Part shown: in pieces, positions 1-11,791 of the stretch | How positions within the stretch are numbered: position 1 is the stretch's first letter | Layout of the letters: each line of letters begins with the position of its first letter | Assembly: GCA_930367215.1 (NCBI GenBank) | Contig: OV884056.1 | Span: forward strand, 255,095,127-255,159,126 | DNA length: 64,000 nucleotides | Reading direction: 5' to 3' | From: Pollenia angustigena | Lineage: Eukaryota; Arthropoda; Insecta; Diptera; Polleniidae | The notes under the pieces: generated by a model | Databases searched by the model: none | What the model was told of the DNA's origin: nothing | The model's input: only the letters and a program-made list of their open reading frames with translations | Position numbers and translations under genes: made by a program

Positions 1-774
1 AAAAGAAATCCGATTTACCAATTAGAAGTTGTATGTAAAATAAGTGCTAAAAAATAGTTGAGTTTGTCTGTACGTTGAGTTTGTTTGACTCGTCAAGTCT
101 TCAGTTGTTTGAAAAGACGGTAACCGAGAATGCAGTTGTTGAGTTTTTTTTTTTTTTTGTATTTTGTACGTCATGTTCATTTATTTTTTACCTTCGTATA
201 TTAAAATTTAACCAATCAAACTTCATAAGTAGCGTTTACTTTTAGTTTTTTTTTAACAAATTAACTTAATTTTTATTTTTAATGTTTAATTTAATTGAAG
301 AATTTTGTCATATGCTAAACGACTTTAAAACTTCTTTACTCTGGCAACCATTGACAAATGTAAATCACGAAGAATGTAAACAAAGAAAAATCAGCGTTTG
401 CAAAAAATTCAGCGGCTTCCTATATTTGTAAATTTAAAGGTTCTTCCGTGTAAAATAATTAATTTTAATGCAAAAACAAATCAAGTACAGATCATTTTAT
501 GTGTATGTGATAACATTATTATAGATTAAAAAAAAAAAAAATGCTTAAAAAACATCAAGTGATTTAAAATCGTCTTGCTGTAAGCAAACCGGTTTTAAAT
601 CACGAGATTTAAAAAATTTTTTTTTGTCAGAACATCTTTTTAGTGATTTCAAATCACTTTACGAAAAATTGTCAGAACATGCCTGATAATGTATTAACGT
701 AAATTTTTCATGGATGGGGTTACATGCCCGAAGCATAAAATCCTGAATTCCAAAATTCCCAATCGCAGACTGAA
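1..774. other. No gene seen; AT-rich DNA
   Basis: I see no coding signal here. There is a T-run near 148-160 and a cluster at 555-665 in which the word GTGATTT(A/C)AAATC recurs three times in mixed orientation. This may be the edge of a degenerate inverted-repeat element, but I could not define its ends. Confidence 0.5.
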
Positions 775-853
775 GGCCGGCTACGCAGAGAAGTTTTAGT
801 TAGCGAAGCCAGTGTTTGTCACACCAAAGAGGTGAAAATCCTTGCGCCCGGCC
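775..853 (+). repeat. ~80-bp dispersed module, copy 1
   Basis: This is a GC-richer block that starts GGCCGGCTACGCAGAG, continues with TTAGCGAAGCC and ends GCGCCCGGCC, so its tips (GGCCGG / CCCGGCC) are inverted. The same block recurs at 34918-34968, 34969-35047, 35083-35162 and, more decayed, at 37431-37526. It holds no sensible reading frame. TTAGCGAAGCCRG resembles a tRNA box A, but no box B follows, so I do not call a tRNA. It is a real dispersed repeat of unknown nature. Confidence 0.7.
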
Positions 854-2924
854 AAACCTGATGCGAATCAAGGTATTTGATAAAAATAAGGTGAAATTAA
901 GTTTTATCTTACTAGACATACAATTTTCTGATGGTCGGTCAATAATTTACCAGGGGTCAAAAAAGTGTACTTTTATAACAGGCTTTAATACTGCTTACGC
1001 CGCAATTAATTTTATACTGTGAGGTCGGATTAACTTACGTAGAAGATAAAATAACAACCGGAGGTTAGTCCCTCGCCAAATCGATCCACTAAGACGGAAC
1101 AAATATAAATTCATTTACTTAGATTAACTATGTTTTCTTCATATTTACACAAAATTTTATGGTCGAATTTTGACCATTAGGCGAACACTAGTTCATATAA
1201 ATGAATGAAAAATGTTGTACTCCCGAAAAAAATTTTGAAAAAAATTTGTTTGTGTTTTCAATGTTTCCCACCAAATCACTGTGCCTTATAAACAATAGAT
1301 TACAAATATAAAAATTCATAAGTTCGCCTCAAGCAATGTTTGTGTTGATGACAATATTGTTGATGTTCTTTTTTCGTTTGTAACATTTTTTTTTTTTTTA
1401 TTTTTTTATTTTTTTCGTTAAGGGACAAAACAAATTACAAATATATTATATGTTTTATATATGAATGTTAAAGTTATAACAAGTACTTTAAGAAAATTGC
1501 ACATAAAATATCCTCATGATTTATTCATGCCGTACAACTTTAAACCCACCTCTATGCGAAAACTCCGAAATACTGAAAATAAGAGTAAGAAAAAAAATTA
1601 CGAAGAGTATAAAGATTTCTACTACAACAATAAAATAAAAGTAACTTGTCTGCTTGAACTTTTAGCATTTCTATAATAAAACATATTTTGCTAAAAAAAT
1701 TTTCATTTTATTTTCATTTTTACTATTCAAAAGTGAAAGGAAAACACAACCCACACACACGTAACTAATTCTTCAAACAACTAACCATTTTGTTTTATAC
1801 TTACAACACCTTTTTTCATAAAAAAGGTGGTGATGCTCTAACTTGCCTTGTTCTCTAAATATGAATATAATGTTTTCATACCTTTTTAAATCAGCGGTGG
1901 GCAATATCACATCTATGATATTTTTGTATGTATATGTAAAGCAACAGTCAATTTGCTTTATACAATGCCCTGAACAAGTAACAAAAACACAACAACAGAG
2001 AGCAAATATGTTGATGTTTTTGTCATTTAAAAGATGATAAAAGAAACCAAACAGAAATATTTATAGTGTACGTGTGTTGACATCGCATAAGCAAAAACAC
2101 ATGGGACGAGAAATGATGAATGTGTCCATCACTGGTTTATATGCACATTTGTAATTGCGTGATAGTGGAAAAAAGAGCTTAACTTATCATAATTTTGTCC
2201 AAATGATATAAAATATGAGTATGTACAAACGAGCAATCAAGTGCAAGACAAGGACTTTTACAAGCTATAATTGATAAGCCGCAGGGTTTTGTAGGGATCA
2301 TATTTTTAACTTCTGGTGTTACATCCTTCAGAAAAATGAGGTGAAGCATTAGTGGAATTCGGTAAAAATCCAAATATTACAGACTTCAGGAGATCTTCAT
2401 GCTCTTTTGCGATCGCGATGTACCAGAGATCCTTAATGGTACGAGTATGTAGCTCCCGGCGGCATGGCACCGGACTAAATGTTGCTTGAGGCCTCTTTTA
2501 AAATGCTGCTTGAGGGAAATGTTTTCTATTATAGGGAGAATGCGGAAGCTTAGCCTGTCCGCTGATAGCTGACAGTATACATTGCGGGCATCAGGTCGTG
2601 GTGTTAATTAACCAACTAAGTTCCCACTTCAGAACGGATTTTCAACACTTGCGGGAAAATTTGGGCCGAGGAAGGATCATCTCTAAAAGATGTTGCTGTT
2701 AAAAATAAGTAACTGTTATTTTCCAAAAGCACCTGAAGTTTAATAGCTCCAGCTCCTAAACAAGTAGCGAGCTACAATCTTGTCGAATTACTCAAATTGC
2801 TACATCTGGGACGGTTGGTAGACGCATTATCTGTCGCTAATTTGGTTGGGATCAGGCCATATGCCAGATGCTCATGTGAATCTTTTCCACAGCTGCTAAA
2901 GCTGACAAGACGTAGGGAACATTT
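854..2924. other. No gene recognised
   Basis: The stretch is AT-rich, with a T-run at 1387-1399 and a small hairpin at 1810-1827. From about 2400 to 2920 the base composition is more balanced and several short frames overlap, which suggests a decayed transposon. No frame exceeds about 80 codons and I found no reverse transcriptase, transposase or tRNA motif. Confidence 0.5.
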
Positions 2925-3342
2925 TGATTTTTATAAATACAAAGACAAAAAAAAAAATATGAAAAACAAACAAAAAATTTACTTTGGACTTAAAGAACAA
3001 TTCTTGACAAAAACTACGAAAAAAAAGAAGTAAGGAAGAACATGTTTATCAATTAAATAGATAATCATTCAAAGAAAATTTGGATCTACCAAAGTAGACT
3101 GTCAGCAGTCGTCGATGGCTGTGAGTCTTAAACGACAAAACCCTCTGAAGAGATTGAGTGGTTGCAATTGAAACATGTAAGGGTAACCTGTCCGTAGAAG
3201 CCATGTTTCCAGCCCAGCGGCAGTCAAGAATGAAAAATTATCAATAAATTTTAATTAATTTCATCTTGTAAAATTCCTTTCTTCATAAAAATAATTTAAT
3301 GAAAATTAAATTCAATGACATTTCGCCTAATAAAAATAACGA
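2925..3342 (+). repeat. TIR element with tRNA-like core, copy A
   Basis: This is a diverged relative of 58738-59263 (same strand) and 61611-61935 (opposite strand). Shared landmarks in order are AATTCTTGACAAAA, GATCTACCAAA, GATTGAGTGGTTGCAATTG (a D-arm-like stem GATTG/CAATT), AAGAATGAAA and the A-rich 3' part ending in GCCTAAT. Its box B region has decayed, so this copy is almost certainly inactive. The family is described under 58738-59263. Confidence 0.65.
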
Positions 3343-4409
3343 AAACATATTATGTTAACAACTTTATTCCAATGTGGTCAATGCATCAACTTACAATTTA
3401 TAAAGCTCTCTTGCAAAAGTCCTATGAAATAATTCTCACATTCTAATTTGATAAAATATTACAAATCAAACTGTTTATATGTGCAAATTTTTTGGAAAAA
3501 AAATCTTTGATATTTATTTAAATATAATCATCATTATCATATCTTTCTCACCTTTTCTATCAAGACTTCATACAATAACATTACAAAATCCAGTTAAAGT
3601 TCTTTCTATAACTTTGCCTGGTAAGCCCTTCTTTAAAAGCTACTATCACTCTCTTTCTCTCTTCATCTATAAATCCTTTATGTTTATTCACATCTACTTA
3701 AGTAGTTTTATTTATCAAAACTCTTTTACTAAAAAAAAAAATCCAACACGTAAACTAAGCAAGAGAAATAAAAGTAATTTTTTCTGCACATTTAAATGTT
3801 AAATCTTTCATGAAATAGTACCTTTTTGTTTGTACTATTTGTTGAATTTTAGTTTTTTTTTTTTATTTTTATTTTCATACATAATATTAGCTATTGTTTT
3901 TTTTTCCATAAAAGTTGTTTTTTATTTTCTAGACGATTTTGTTCATAGAAATAGTCCTTATCTTTGTTAGAGGGTTTAAACTAACTATAAGTATTTAGTC
4001 GTACAGGAGTAGAGGGAAATGAATATTTATTACTAGAATTACTTATTTTTGTTTTGCAATAACTTTAGTCTTTTGTTTTGTTGGCAAATGTTCTTGTTTT
4101 TTTTTTATGCAAACTATATACAAATTTTAGATAGAATATAATAACTTAAAGACATATAAAATTCTCTTTTTTATTTCAGTCATAAGTTTTAGAAACTAAG
4201 GTGGAATATTTAAATTGTTGTTATTATTCTAAGTGCATTTTCATAAAGTAAAGATTGTAACACTTAATCGAAGGAAGCAGTTTTGAAAATATGGCAAAGT
4301 ATATTAAAATAGTTTTAAACAATCGTTTTATCCCATTAGAGATTTTTACTATCGCAATTATCTGAGAGGTTTCATTAAATTACCATTTTTAATTTTATTA
4401 CAATTATAA
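3343..4409. other. No gene seen; very AT-rich
   Basis: This interval is low-complexity A/T-rich DNA with homopolymer runs. A 107-codon frame at 3479-3802 has a composition typical of AT-rich noise (I, F, S, K) and no recognisable domain. Confidence 0.6.
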
Positions 4410-5207
4410 CACTGGTTTACAGCCAAAAAATACCAAGAACACCACATGCCTAGAGAAGTTAATTGGGACCTCCTGAACACGAAAACCGCTGTATTTTTTT
4501 TTCCTAATTACCGTTTTTTAGATAACGGTACTTTTGTTTTTTTCGGTGTATGGTCCCACTCAAACCCTTGAGGACCCCAACCAAAAAGACCGATCGAAAT
4601 AAATGGCACATCGTTGGAAAGCTAATTAAATGCCCTTTCCATCGATATGCTGCAAATTTCCATCAGTTTTAACGTATTTAAAAAACACGGAATTTTATAT
4701 GAGATGAAAATATTGTCGTTCCACAAAATCCTTAATAAAAACTTTATTTTTCATCCGATTTTTTTCAAACTACGCTTAAAATGTTGGTCATTAAATATAC
4801 TATTTGGTTAAGAAATAAAACATTCCAGATATTTAATATAACGTAGTAAAAAAACGAAATAAAAATTAAAAATTTTGAAAAAAACGTAAAAATAGACATT
4901 TTTTGAACTTTGAGGTGCCATTACTCAGCCATTTCTTATCACATAGAAATTTTGTAGCATATCGATGGAAAAGGCATTTAATTAGCTTTCCAACGATATG
5001 CCATTTATTTCGATCGGACTTTTTGGTTGGGTCCTCAAGGGTTTGAGTGGGACCATACACCGAAAAACACAAAAGTACCGTTATCTAAAAAACGGTACTT
5101 AGGAAAAAAAAATTACAGCTGTTTTCGTGTTCAGGAGGTACCAATTAACTTATCTAGGCATAAGGCGTTCTTGGTACTTTTCCAAATTAAAAATTTGTAA
5201 AGCAGTG
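4410..5207. mobile_element. Foldback (long inverted repeat) element
   Basis: The two halves are about 250-bp inverted repeats of each other. CACTGGTTTACA opens the left arm and TGTAAAGCAGTG closes the right. Inside, GGGACCTCCTGAACACGAAA, TAGATAACGGTACTTTTG, CAACCCTTGAGG-like and TCGATCGG-like segments on the left all have reverse complements on the right, with the order mirrored. TAA lies on both sides, so a 3-bp target duplication is possible. There is no transposase frame, so it is non-autonomous. The superfamily is not settled. Confidence 0.8.
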
Positions 5208-5288
5208 TAATTTTTTATTGTTCAAACGTTTTGCAAAACTTGTTCATTTTAGTAAGTTTACCTTTCACAGCTCGGGATTGTAAACTTA

Positions 5289-6421
5289 AGGCCCAACCAT
5301 AATGTGCTTAAGTTGCAAATTATGCAAATGTGCGAATACATGTAAATCATAAGTGGTAAACCATATTGAATTTTAAAGAAATTTAAAAACGACAATTTTT
5401 ATCTCAAGGAAATTTTAAAAACTATACACCTGATATTTGTATATATTCCTATACGTATCAGTTGAATACTATTTCGGAATTTATCCATTGCTTTAGACTT
5501 AAAAATTTTCCTACGGTTTACAATTCATCGCGGTTCAAAATTCGTTATATGTAAAAACCTGACAAAAATACCTTTTGCTTAAAGCCATATTAAAGGTTAT
5601 AAAATTTCTAAAATAACCATGGATTGCTTGTCAAGAAATGACAGAGTTACAAGGGACAAAAGTCCAAGCTTCATTGAAAATTTTATGATTTTGTTCAATT
5701 TTGCTCTTTTCAAGTTATTTTTTTTTAAACCAATGATTTAAAAATCCTAATGGTTTATTGCATGCGACCTTAGATTATTTTAAAATGAACATTTTGCGCC
5801 CAACATGACATAGATTGGTAGAAAAATGACAAAGCAACAGAAGATTTAGTAAATTAACCCACATAGAAATTCAATACTTTTAAGCAATTTTTAATATTTT
5901 TGTTACTAAAAATTTAGCTTTGTTTATTAATTTGTTGTGGGTTAATTCAATTAATCTTCTGTAACTTTGTCATTTTTGCACCGATCTGGTTCCTATTGGG
6001 CACAAAATGTTCGTATTGAAAAAGGCTAAAATTTTATTTTTTGTATATTTGCATTTCAGTCACAGCTTCTTTTTTAAAAACACAAATAACGGTTATTTTG
6101 GAATATTTCGAAAACTGTTCTACTTTTCCACTGGGTAAATCATCGCGAATATAAAACTTAAGGTTAATTTCAGCCAATAGTATATAAATCTAAAACTACT
6201 ATATAAATATAGAATAAATAAATACATGAATATTGTATAGCTACAAAAAAAATATAAGAAAATTTTTTTTGGAAGGTTTTGAAATTTACTGCCCTGCGTG
6301 ATGTTGTTTTCGCAAAACGACGGGAGACAGGTGTTTTCATTCCTAAAACATTCGTGGCCACACCGTGGTACTATGCCAAAAATTTGGTTATAGCCCTACT
6401 ATGCATATTATGGTTGGGCCT
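5289..6421. mobile_element. TIR element, PIF/Harbinger-type flanks
   Basis: The ends AGGCCCAACCATAATGTGC (5289) and GCATATTATGGTTGGGCCT (ending 6421) are inverted repeats, flanked on each side by TTA (5286-5288 and 6422-6424). A 3-bp TTA/TAA duplication is the PIF/Harbinger signature. The right part (from about 6270) and the segment at 5430-5550 recur at 28860-29107. No transposase frame is visible. A smaller palindrome is nested inside. Confidence 0.7.
5787..6012. repeat. Nested imperfect palindrome
   Basis: A left arm with GAACATTTTGCGCCCAA, AATGACAAAG, ACAGAAGATT and TTAACCCAC is mirrored on the right by GTGGGTTAA, AATCTTCTGT, CTTTGTCATTTTT and TTGGGCACAAAATGTTC. The arms are about 80-100 bp and diverged. 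It is probably a MITE inserted into, or an internal part of, the surrounding element. Confidence 0.65.
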
Positions 6422-6423
6422 TT

Positions 6424-7080
6424 ACGTTGGCGGTCGGAAGTCTACATTTGTAGCAAATATGGGCAAATCCCAGAAACAGTCCACCAACCAAAAATTTTTC
6501 AAATGAATTTTTTTAATGGAATATTAGACTTGATGTATAATTTCATTTTTGTATTAAAATATATGTATTTCAATGATCATTATTGAAATAATTTTTACCA
6601 AATCCTACCCCACTGCTGATTTCTTAATATAATAAGTGAATTTAGCATTATTTTAGGTGATTGCTTAAAATAGCACTTACATCAGACTTATCAAAATATA
6701 AATTTCGTTAAAGAAAAAAGTTGATATTCATTAGTTAAGAAATTAGTTAAAGAAATGCAATTCATAAAAATATAATTTGGTTTGTTAAAATATATAAAAT
6801 ATAATAATAAAATACTACTGGAAAAACTGTAGCGTACGTTATGTAGCGTGCTTCACAAAGGGTTCACGCCTTTTGTCAAAAAATCACATCATTTTTTGGC
6901 TGCGAATAAGTGCGTTTAGAATTCTCTTATAGTCAACTTTCTTTTAGGAATTAGATTTTGTATGCCTTATCATGCCAAATTCGCTAAAAATTAGGAAAAC
7001 GCACTTCAACCTTTGAAGTTACTTCCACTTTTTGTAGCGTGCGTCACAAAACTTTGTGATCAATTATTTCGCAACAAATA
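6424..7080. repeat. AT-rich DNA with TAGCGTGCGTCAC repeats
   Basis: There is no gene. The word TAGCGTRCGTYAC occurs at 6830-6840 (partial), 6844-6856 and 7035-7047, and again past the next element at 8390-8402. The spacing suggests that one older repeat spanning roughly 6820-8470 was split by insertion of the 7081-8254 element. Confidence 0.5.
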
Positions 7081-7663
7081 CACTGCAAGAAAAATGCTTC
7101 GTATATTTAATGAATTATTTTCATAAAAAAAATTTCCTTGGGTAAATGAAAATTTTCATTGTCTAAATGGAATTTCATAGTTATAATGAAGTATTTTCGT
7201 TAAAATCGCTTCATTAGATTTCGTAATTACGTTAAAAATTTTCATTGGATATATGTAAACTTAAGTTTGTCAAAGTTAAACAAAAAATTTTAACTGGGAA
7301 CATAAAAAAACAATATACAAACATAACTATTCATAAATTAATACAAAATTATAGTTTCCTTAAAAAAATGCTTAATTGTTAATTAAAAAATGTAAGATTT
7401 AATAATTTCATACATCTAATGTTATATGTATGCAATTAAATTTATGAAATCAAAAATTTTTTTATAAAAGCAACATATTTCAATAATTGCCTTCATAAAT
7501 TTAAATTTTCATTATGATAATAAAAATGTCATTATAGTAATGAAACAAAAATTTTCAATCCACTTTCAATCAACGTTGTTATTGTTGTAATGGACAATTT
7601 AATCTCATATTTACGCTCTTAATTGAGTGCAAAACAAGTTTTTTTTTATCCAAAAACTACACT

Positions 7664-7735
7664 GCCCCGATAGACTAGGTGGTAGTGAGCTAGTCAATCA
7701 GCACCGAGGTTGCGCGATCGATTCCCGCCAGAGAC
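7664..7735 (+). repeat. tRNA-like sequence (SINE head or tRNA pseudogene)
   Basis: A cloverleaf can be drawn. The D arm is GACTAG / CTAGTC (6 bp), the anticodon-like arm is CAATC / GGTTG around an 8-base loop, and the T arm is GCGCG ATCGATT CCCGC with one mismatch. The box B word GATCGATTC (7716-7724) fits GWTCRANNC, and TAGACTAGGTGGT resembles box A. The acceptor stem does not pair well and an A-rich tail follows (7736-7800). This fits a tRNA-derived SINE or retro-pseudogene better than a working tRNA gene. Confidence 0.65.
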
Positions 7736-7845
7736 AGAAAAAAAATAAAAATAAAATAAAAAAAAATAATTGAAAAAAATATAAAAAAAAAATTTACTTT
7801 ATTGAAAGTAAATTATAGTCCTATTTCTTCGACCTTTTTTTATAT

Positions 7846-8076
7846 TAAATACTTTAATAAATTCTTCAAGCTTAAGGTCACTTATTTATAAAATTAATTA
7901 AAATATTTTTATTTTCAATATTTCGATTTCCGTTGGAAATCTTCTTCAGGAAATTTTTTTTTTTTTTTTTTCCTGAAGAAGATTTCCAACGGAAATCGAA
8001 ATATTGAAAATAAAAATATTTTAATTAATTTTATAAATAAGTGACCTTAAGCTTGAAGAATTTATTAAAGTATTTA
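7846..8076. repeat. Perfect 108-bp inverted repeat with T15 loop
   Basis: Arms 7846-7953 and 7969-8076 are exact reverse complements as far as I can read, separated by 15 T. Each arm's inner end contains CTGAAGA, a 7-bp stem GATTTCC-AAC-GGAAATC, then GAAA (right arm, 7973-8001). This is the order of a hammerhead ribozyme core (CUGANGA, stem II, GAAA), with one extra A. Such motifs are known from Penelope-like retroelement ends, which often sit in inverted pairs, so this may be two head-to-head element ends. Catalysis is not claimed. Confidence 0.7.
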
Positions 8077-8254
8077 TTGAAAGTATTCATCCAATGAATA
8101 ATATTCATAGATCTAATGTAATGTTTCATTAAATCCTTTTAATGAAACAGGTTTCATTGATCCAACGAAGCGCTGCATAGGTTCCTTTTTAATGCAATTT
8201 TTCATGGGACTAATGTCAAAATTCATTGGTATTGCGAAGAAAATTCTTTCAGTG

Positions 8255-9466
8255 TACTTGCTAAGAAATTATGATATGTGCCATTCGTAAGTACATATTA
8301 ATGTCACTAAATACTATATATAAGTTAAAGCTATCTTTTTTGAAAGACCAAAAAATGTTTATATTTCAATCAGAAAACGCGTGCGAATGTAGCGTTCGTC
8401 ACGCAGGATTTGCCCATATGTATTTCTATGGAAAACCATGTCAACATATGAAAAAACACTAGTACGCAAAATGTTATACTTTTATGCATATTAGTAGGAC
8501 ACTAGCTTAGCCCGGTGCGCTTTTCAATCGAAATTAAATTAGTAACATTATTTTAAAAAATGATCTCGTATATTGATAATAAAGCATCTTGTTCTAAATT
8601 TAGTTGCTTTTACAGTAACCGTGCTACAAATATACAAAAATTTCAATTATATTATTATCTAAGCTATTTGTACAAAATTGGAATACTTTTACTTTTACAG
8701 TACTCCAAATATGTAGAAATCTTTAATGTCATTCTATGGGAGGTGCCATGCCCACCTAAAAATTAAAAAATATTAACAGCCTTTGTGACGGGTAATAAGG
8801 AAATTACTGTTATAATTTCAGAAAAATCGTTTTAGTAGTTAAGGAGTCTATAGGGAACAAACAACCGTACTCTTTTTCATTTATATATTTTTTATTTCTT
8901 CCCCTCAACCGCCTTACATTCTATTTTTAAAGGTGTAGTTTACCATAAGAGTGGGTCCTACAAAGCTTAAGGTATTGAATATTTTCGTTCTACTTCCTTC
9001 TGACTCGCCCCTTTTCATTTTAAAATTTTAATTTGCCATAATATTGGCTTTTGCCACACTTGAAGACTTCTAGATATAATAGTTCTTCAGTTAAGCGATA
9101 TTTTATATATACATTCTATGGGGGGTATTGCTCCACCTGCGCCTATCCCCTTTATTTTAATTTTTAAAGGTGTAGTTTACTTTAAGATGAATTCTTACCG
9201 AGTGAGACCATTATCAATATAACAGTTCTTAAGATATGCGATATTTAACATTGGCATTCTATGGGGATAACACTTTCCCTGCTGATATCTTATTTCAATT
9301 TCAATTTAAAACATTTTAATGATGAAATTGTAAAAATTAAAGGATTATATAAAGACGAAATAAAAACATTAAGAAGAAATAAGGGTCGTTTGTACACGTG
9401 GCAGATGCGTTCATTGTGACCGATTCTACATGACACTCAGTTTGAGGTATGTTCAGTAGATTCTAT
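8255..9466. repeat. Degenerate tandem repeats, no gene
   Basis: There is no coding signal. CATTCTATGGG recurs at about 8730, 9111 and 9245. GTGTAGTTTACY recurs at about 8934 and 9170, each after AATTTTTAAAG or TATTTTTAAAG. These fit about 2.5 very diverged units of a few hundred bases. GTCATTCTATGGGAGGTGCC and the phrase CCACGCCCA at 50375 suggest that a dispersed fly repeat family is involved. Confidence 0.45.
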
Positions 9467-9594
9467 TGCCGTATTCACAAAACCCCTTGTATCGTTGTAT
9501 CGATTGTATGTTGTATTAATACTCATAGTTCACTATTGGTTTTTATACAACATACAATAGATACAACGATACAATGGGGCTTGTGAATGCGGCA
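9467..9594. mobile_element. Short MITE (128 bp)
   Basis: The ends TGCCGTATTCACAAAACCCC and GGGGCTTGTGAATGCGGCA pair as inverted repeats, and the pairing continues through TTGTATCGTTGTATC/GATACAACGATACAA, so nearly the whole element folds into a hairpin. TAT lies on both sides (possible 3-bp duplication). There is no coding capacity. Confidence 0.75.
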
Positions 9595-9806
9595 TATGTG
9601 ATTAATGAAGTGATATAGTTGTAAACATGTTAATTTGTAGTGATTAACAAATCGCTTCAATGTATTGCCTTCCGGGATTGATTTTTGAAAGTAATCTCTT
9701 TTAGGATTGTTTTAAGCACAATTAAGTGGTATTCGTACTTGAATTTTTGAGTACGAATCGTACTTAATTATAAAAAAGTTGATCCCGAGTGTTTTTCTTT
9801 CTGTAT

Positions 9807-10297
9807 ACACCCAGAGAAAAAATAAGTTTAAATATGGTCACTTCCAACAAAACAATTTTTAAAGAAAAATTTTAACATATTTTGTTTAATTTAACCATAT
9901 TATTGTCACCGACAACCAGATTATGGTTAAATTAGTCCTCAATCAAGAAGCCACAACCATATTATGGTTGCCTCCAAACATGCTATGGCTTATAAGAACT
10001 AAAATATGTTTAACACTTATAATAGCATGGTTTGTTTTCAACCATATCATGTTGCCCTTATAAAAGAGAAAAATACTATTGTTAATTTAAAAACATATTA
10101 TTATCATATTTAACCATAACGTGTTTAGAGCCAACCATAATATTGTTGTGGCTTCTTGACGGAGGACTAATTTAACCATAATATGGTTGTCGGTGACAAT
10201 AATATGGTTAAATTAGACAAAATATGTTAAAATTTTTCTTTAAAAATAGTTTTGTTGGAGGTGGCCATATTTAAACATATATTTTTTCTATACGTGT
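9807..10297. mobile_element. Foldback MITE, ACACCCAGAGAAAAA ends
   Basis: The element is about 490 bp, almost all of it in two mirrored arms. AAATATGGTCAC, CCAACAAAAC, TTTAACATATTTTGT, TATTGTCACCGACAACC, AATTAGTCCTC and AAGAAGCCACAAC on the left all reappear inverted on the right. The terminal motif ACACCCAGAGAAAAAATA is close to the ends of the element at 21319-22156, so the two belong to one family. The word AACCATA(A/T)TATGGTT recurs inside. It is non-autonomous. Confidence 0.8.
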
Positions 10298-10545
10298 AGA
10301 TTTCAATCCTAAACTGCTTAGGGAAGCTATAAAGAACTTGACACCAATAAAGTTCTTTTTTTTTTGAGTTGTTCGAAACTGAGCGTGTTTTCAACATACG
10401 GGTATGCCAAATTGAGAGTTACTCAAGGATTAATAACATAAATACTTTTTAGGATTTTTGATGGATAATGAAAAAGTTTCACACGGATTGAAGAACTAAG
10501 TATGCCCGCATTCATCTCAAGTGGTGGTGGGGGTATAAAAACACA
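10298..10545 (+). repeat. Fragment of fly dispersed repeat
   Basis: This is a diverged copy of the right half of 20267-21053. Shared landmarks in order are TTTCAATCC/TTTCACTCC, CTGCTTAGG, TTGAGTTGTTCGAAA, GTTACTCAAGGA, AAGTTTCACACGGA and the end GGTGGTGGGGGTATA. Confidence 0.7.
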
Positions 10546-11783
10546 ATACTAAATAATTTTACTTGAAAATAGTTATGAACGATATTCAGGGTTGTGAACG
10601 TACACACAATCGCTAAAAGAAAAATAGATATCTTTCTGGGTGTGTGTATCGTACGATAAATAGTGTTCGATTTATTTTCGAGCACTGATTAAAAATAATA
10701 AAAAAAAAATATAAATGTGTGTGTTTATTGTTCCTACCCTGTAGGAAGTCAAACACATTTATAACTAACTTCAAACTGGTTTTTTTACAACCACAACTAG
10801 TTGATTAAGTGACTTTTTTCCATGTCGACGACTCATTATTTTAACATGGGCATGTCATAGGCAGTAGTCAATTGGCCATCTTTGCATGACTTTTCAACTG
10901 ACTACTAACTACTTATTTTTCAACCTATTTGTAATTAATTAAAAGTATTGTCAGTTAATAATAAATTATTTAAATTTTAAATAATTTTTGTCAAAAAAAT
11001 ATATGTATGTACATATGAACATGCATACATACATATGAATATCTTTATATATTTTAATATAGAAATAATTATTTATGAAAATTTTGCATCAAACTGCCCT
11101 AAATGATGATGTATAAAAGTCCTGAAATAAATACGCCACATAATTGCTAGTACATATGTACGTAAACAGATTTGTATTGATTTAATTTTTAATTATTTTA
11201 AAATGTTTGTATTTATTTTTTTCATTTGACTTCATGGCATGCTTGTTTTACTTATTTTGCTTTTATTTGTGTTTTACGTGCGCCTTTTTGGTTGATATCT
11301 GCATGAGATTTAAACCAATTTGTAGTCATTTAAAAAAAAGTTAATTTATAGTTAGTATTTTTTGCAACTGACTATTTTATTTACTACAGGGTACTCTTAT
11401 TGCTGTGTGTATTAATTAAGCCCCCACTTTTACTTAGTAAATAATTAGTTTTTTACTTATACACATTCACACACTTACATTAGTTTATTGACTGCACTTT
11501 TCTTTAGTATTTGTTTGTGATTGCGACACCAAAGTATGGAGTTTAAAAAATTTTCAATGATTTGAATGTGTATTCAAATCGAATTGTGCAGGCCTCTGGT
11601 ATTTATTTTATAAAAAGTAAAATTAATGGACAAGTAAAACAAAGGTTTTAATCTAATTTTTGAAATTTTGACAAAAAATATATTGACAATATTCTTTGTG
11701 TATACATTATTTTTACTCTGATAATTTCGCCGTGGTTTTGAATTTAATGTCGAATACGTGACTTATTTTCGATACAATTTCGA
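10546..11783. other. No gene or clear repeat; possible host intron DNA
   Basis: I see no transposon ends and no open frames of note. ATACATATG-rich and CACACA-rich microsequence occurs at 10990-11040 and 11460-11480. Since a host exon lies at 12715-13440 on the minus strand, this stretch is plausibly part of the following intron (inference). Confidence 0.4.
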
Positions 11784-11791
11784 CTTATTAT

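Larger units (their letters stand above)
7081..8254. mobile_element. TIR element carrying tRNA-like segment and hairpin
   Basis: The ends are inverted: CACTGCAAGAAAAATGCTTCG on the left (first 20 bases are the clear match) and GCGAAGAAAATTCTTTCAGTG on the right, with a TA on either side. Subterminal DNA is rich in ATGAA/TTCAT words, as if it held many short binding sites. No transposase frame was found. It contains a tRNA-like sequence with an A-rich tail (7664-7800) and a perfect 108-bp inverted repeat (7846-8076), which could be later insertions or cargo. The superfamily is unknown. Confidence 0.65.

Noticed and set aside
800..815. tRNA box A match (TTAGCGAAGCC) in the ~80-bp module
   Set aside because: No box B lies at a usable distance and no cloverleaf can be drawn.
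3479..3802. 107-codon frame with hydrophobic residues
   Set aside because: It is AT-driven composition only, with no signal peptide logic, no neighbours and no homology that I recognise.
7664..7735. Functional tRNA gene
   Set aside because: The acceptor stem does not pair, the anticodon loop has 8 bases and an A-rich tail follows.
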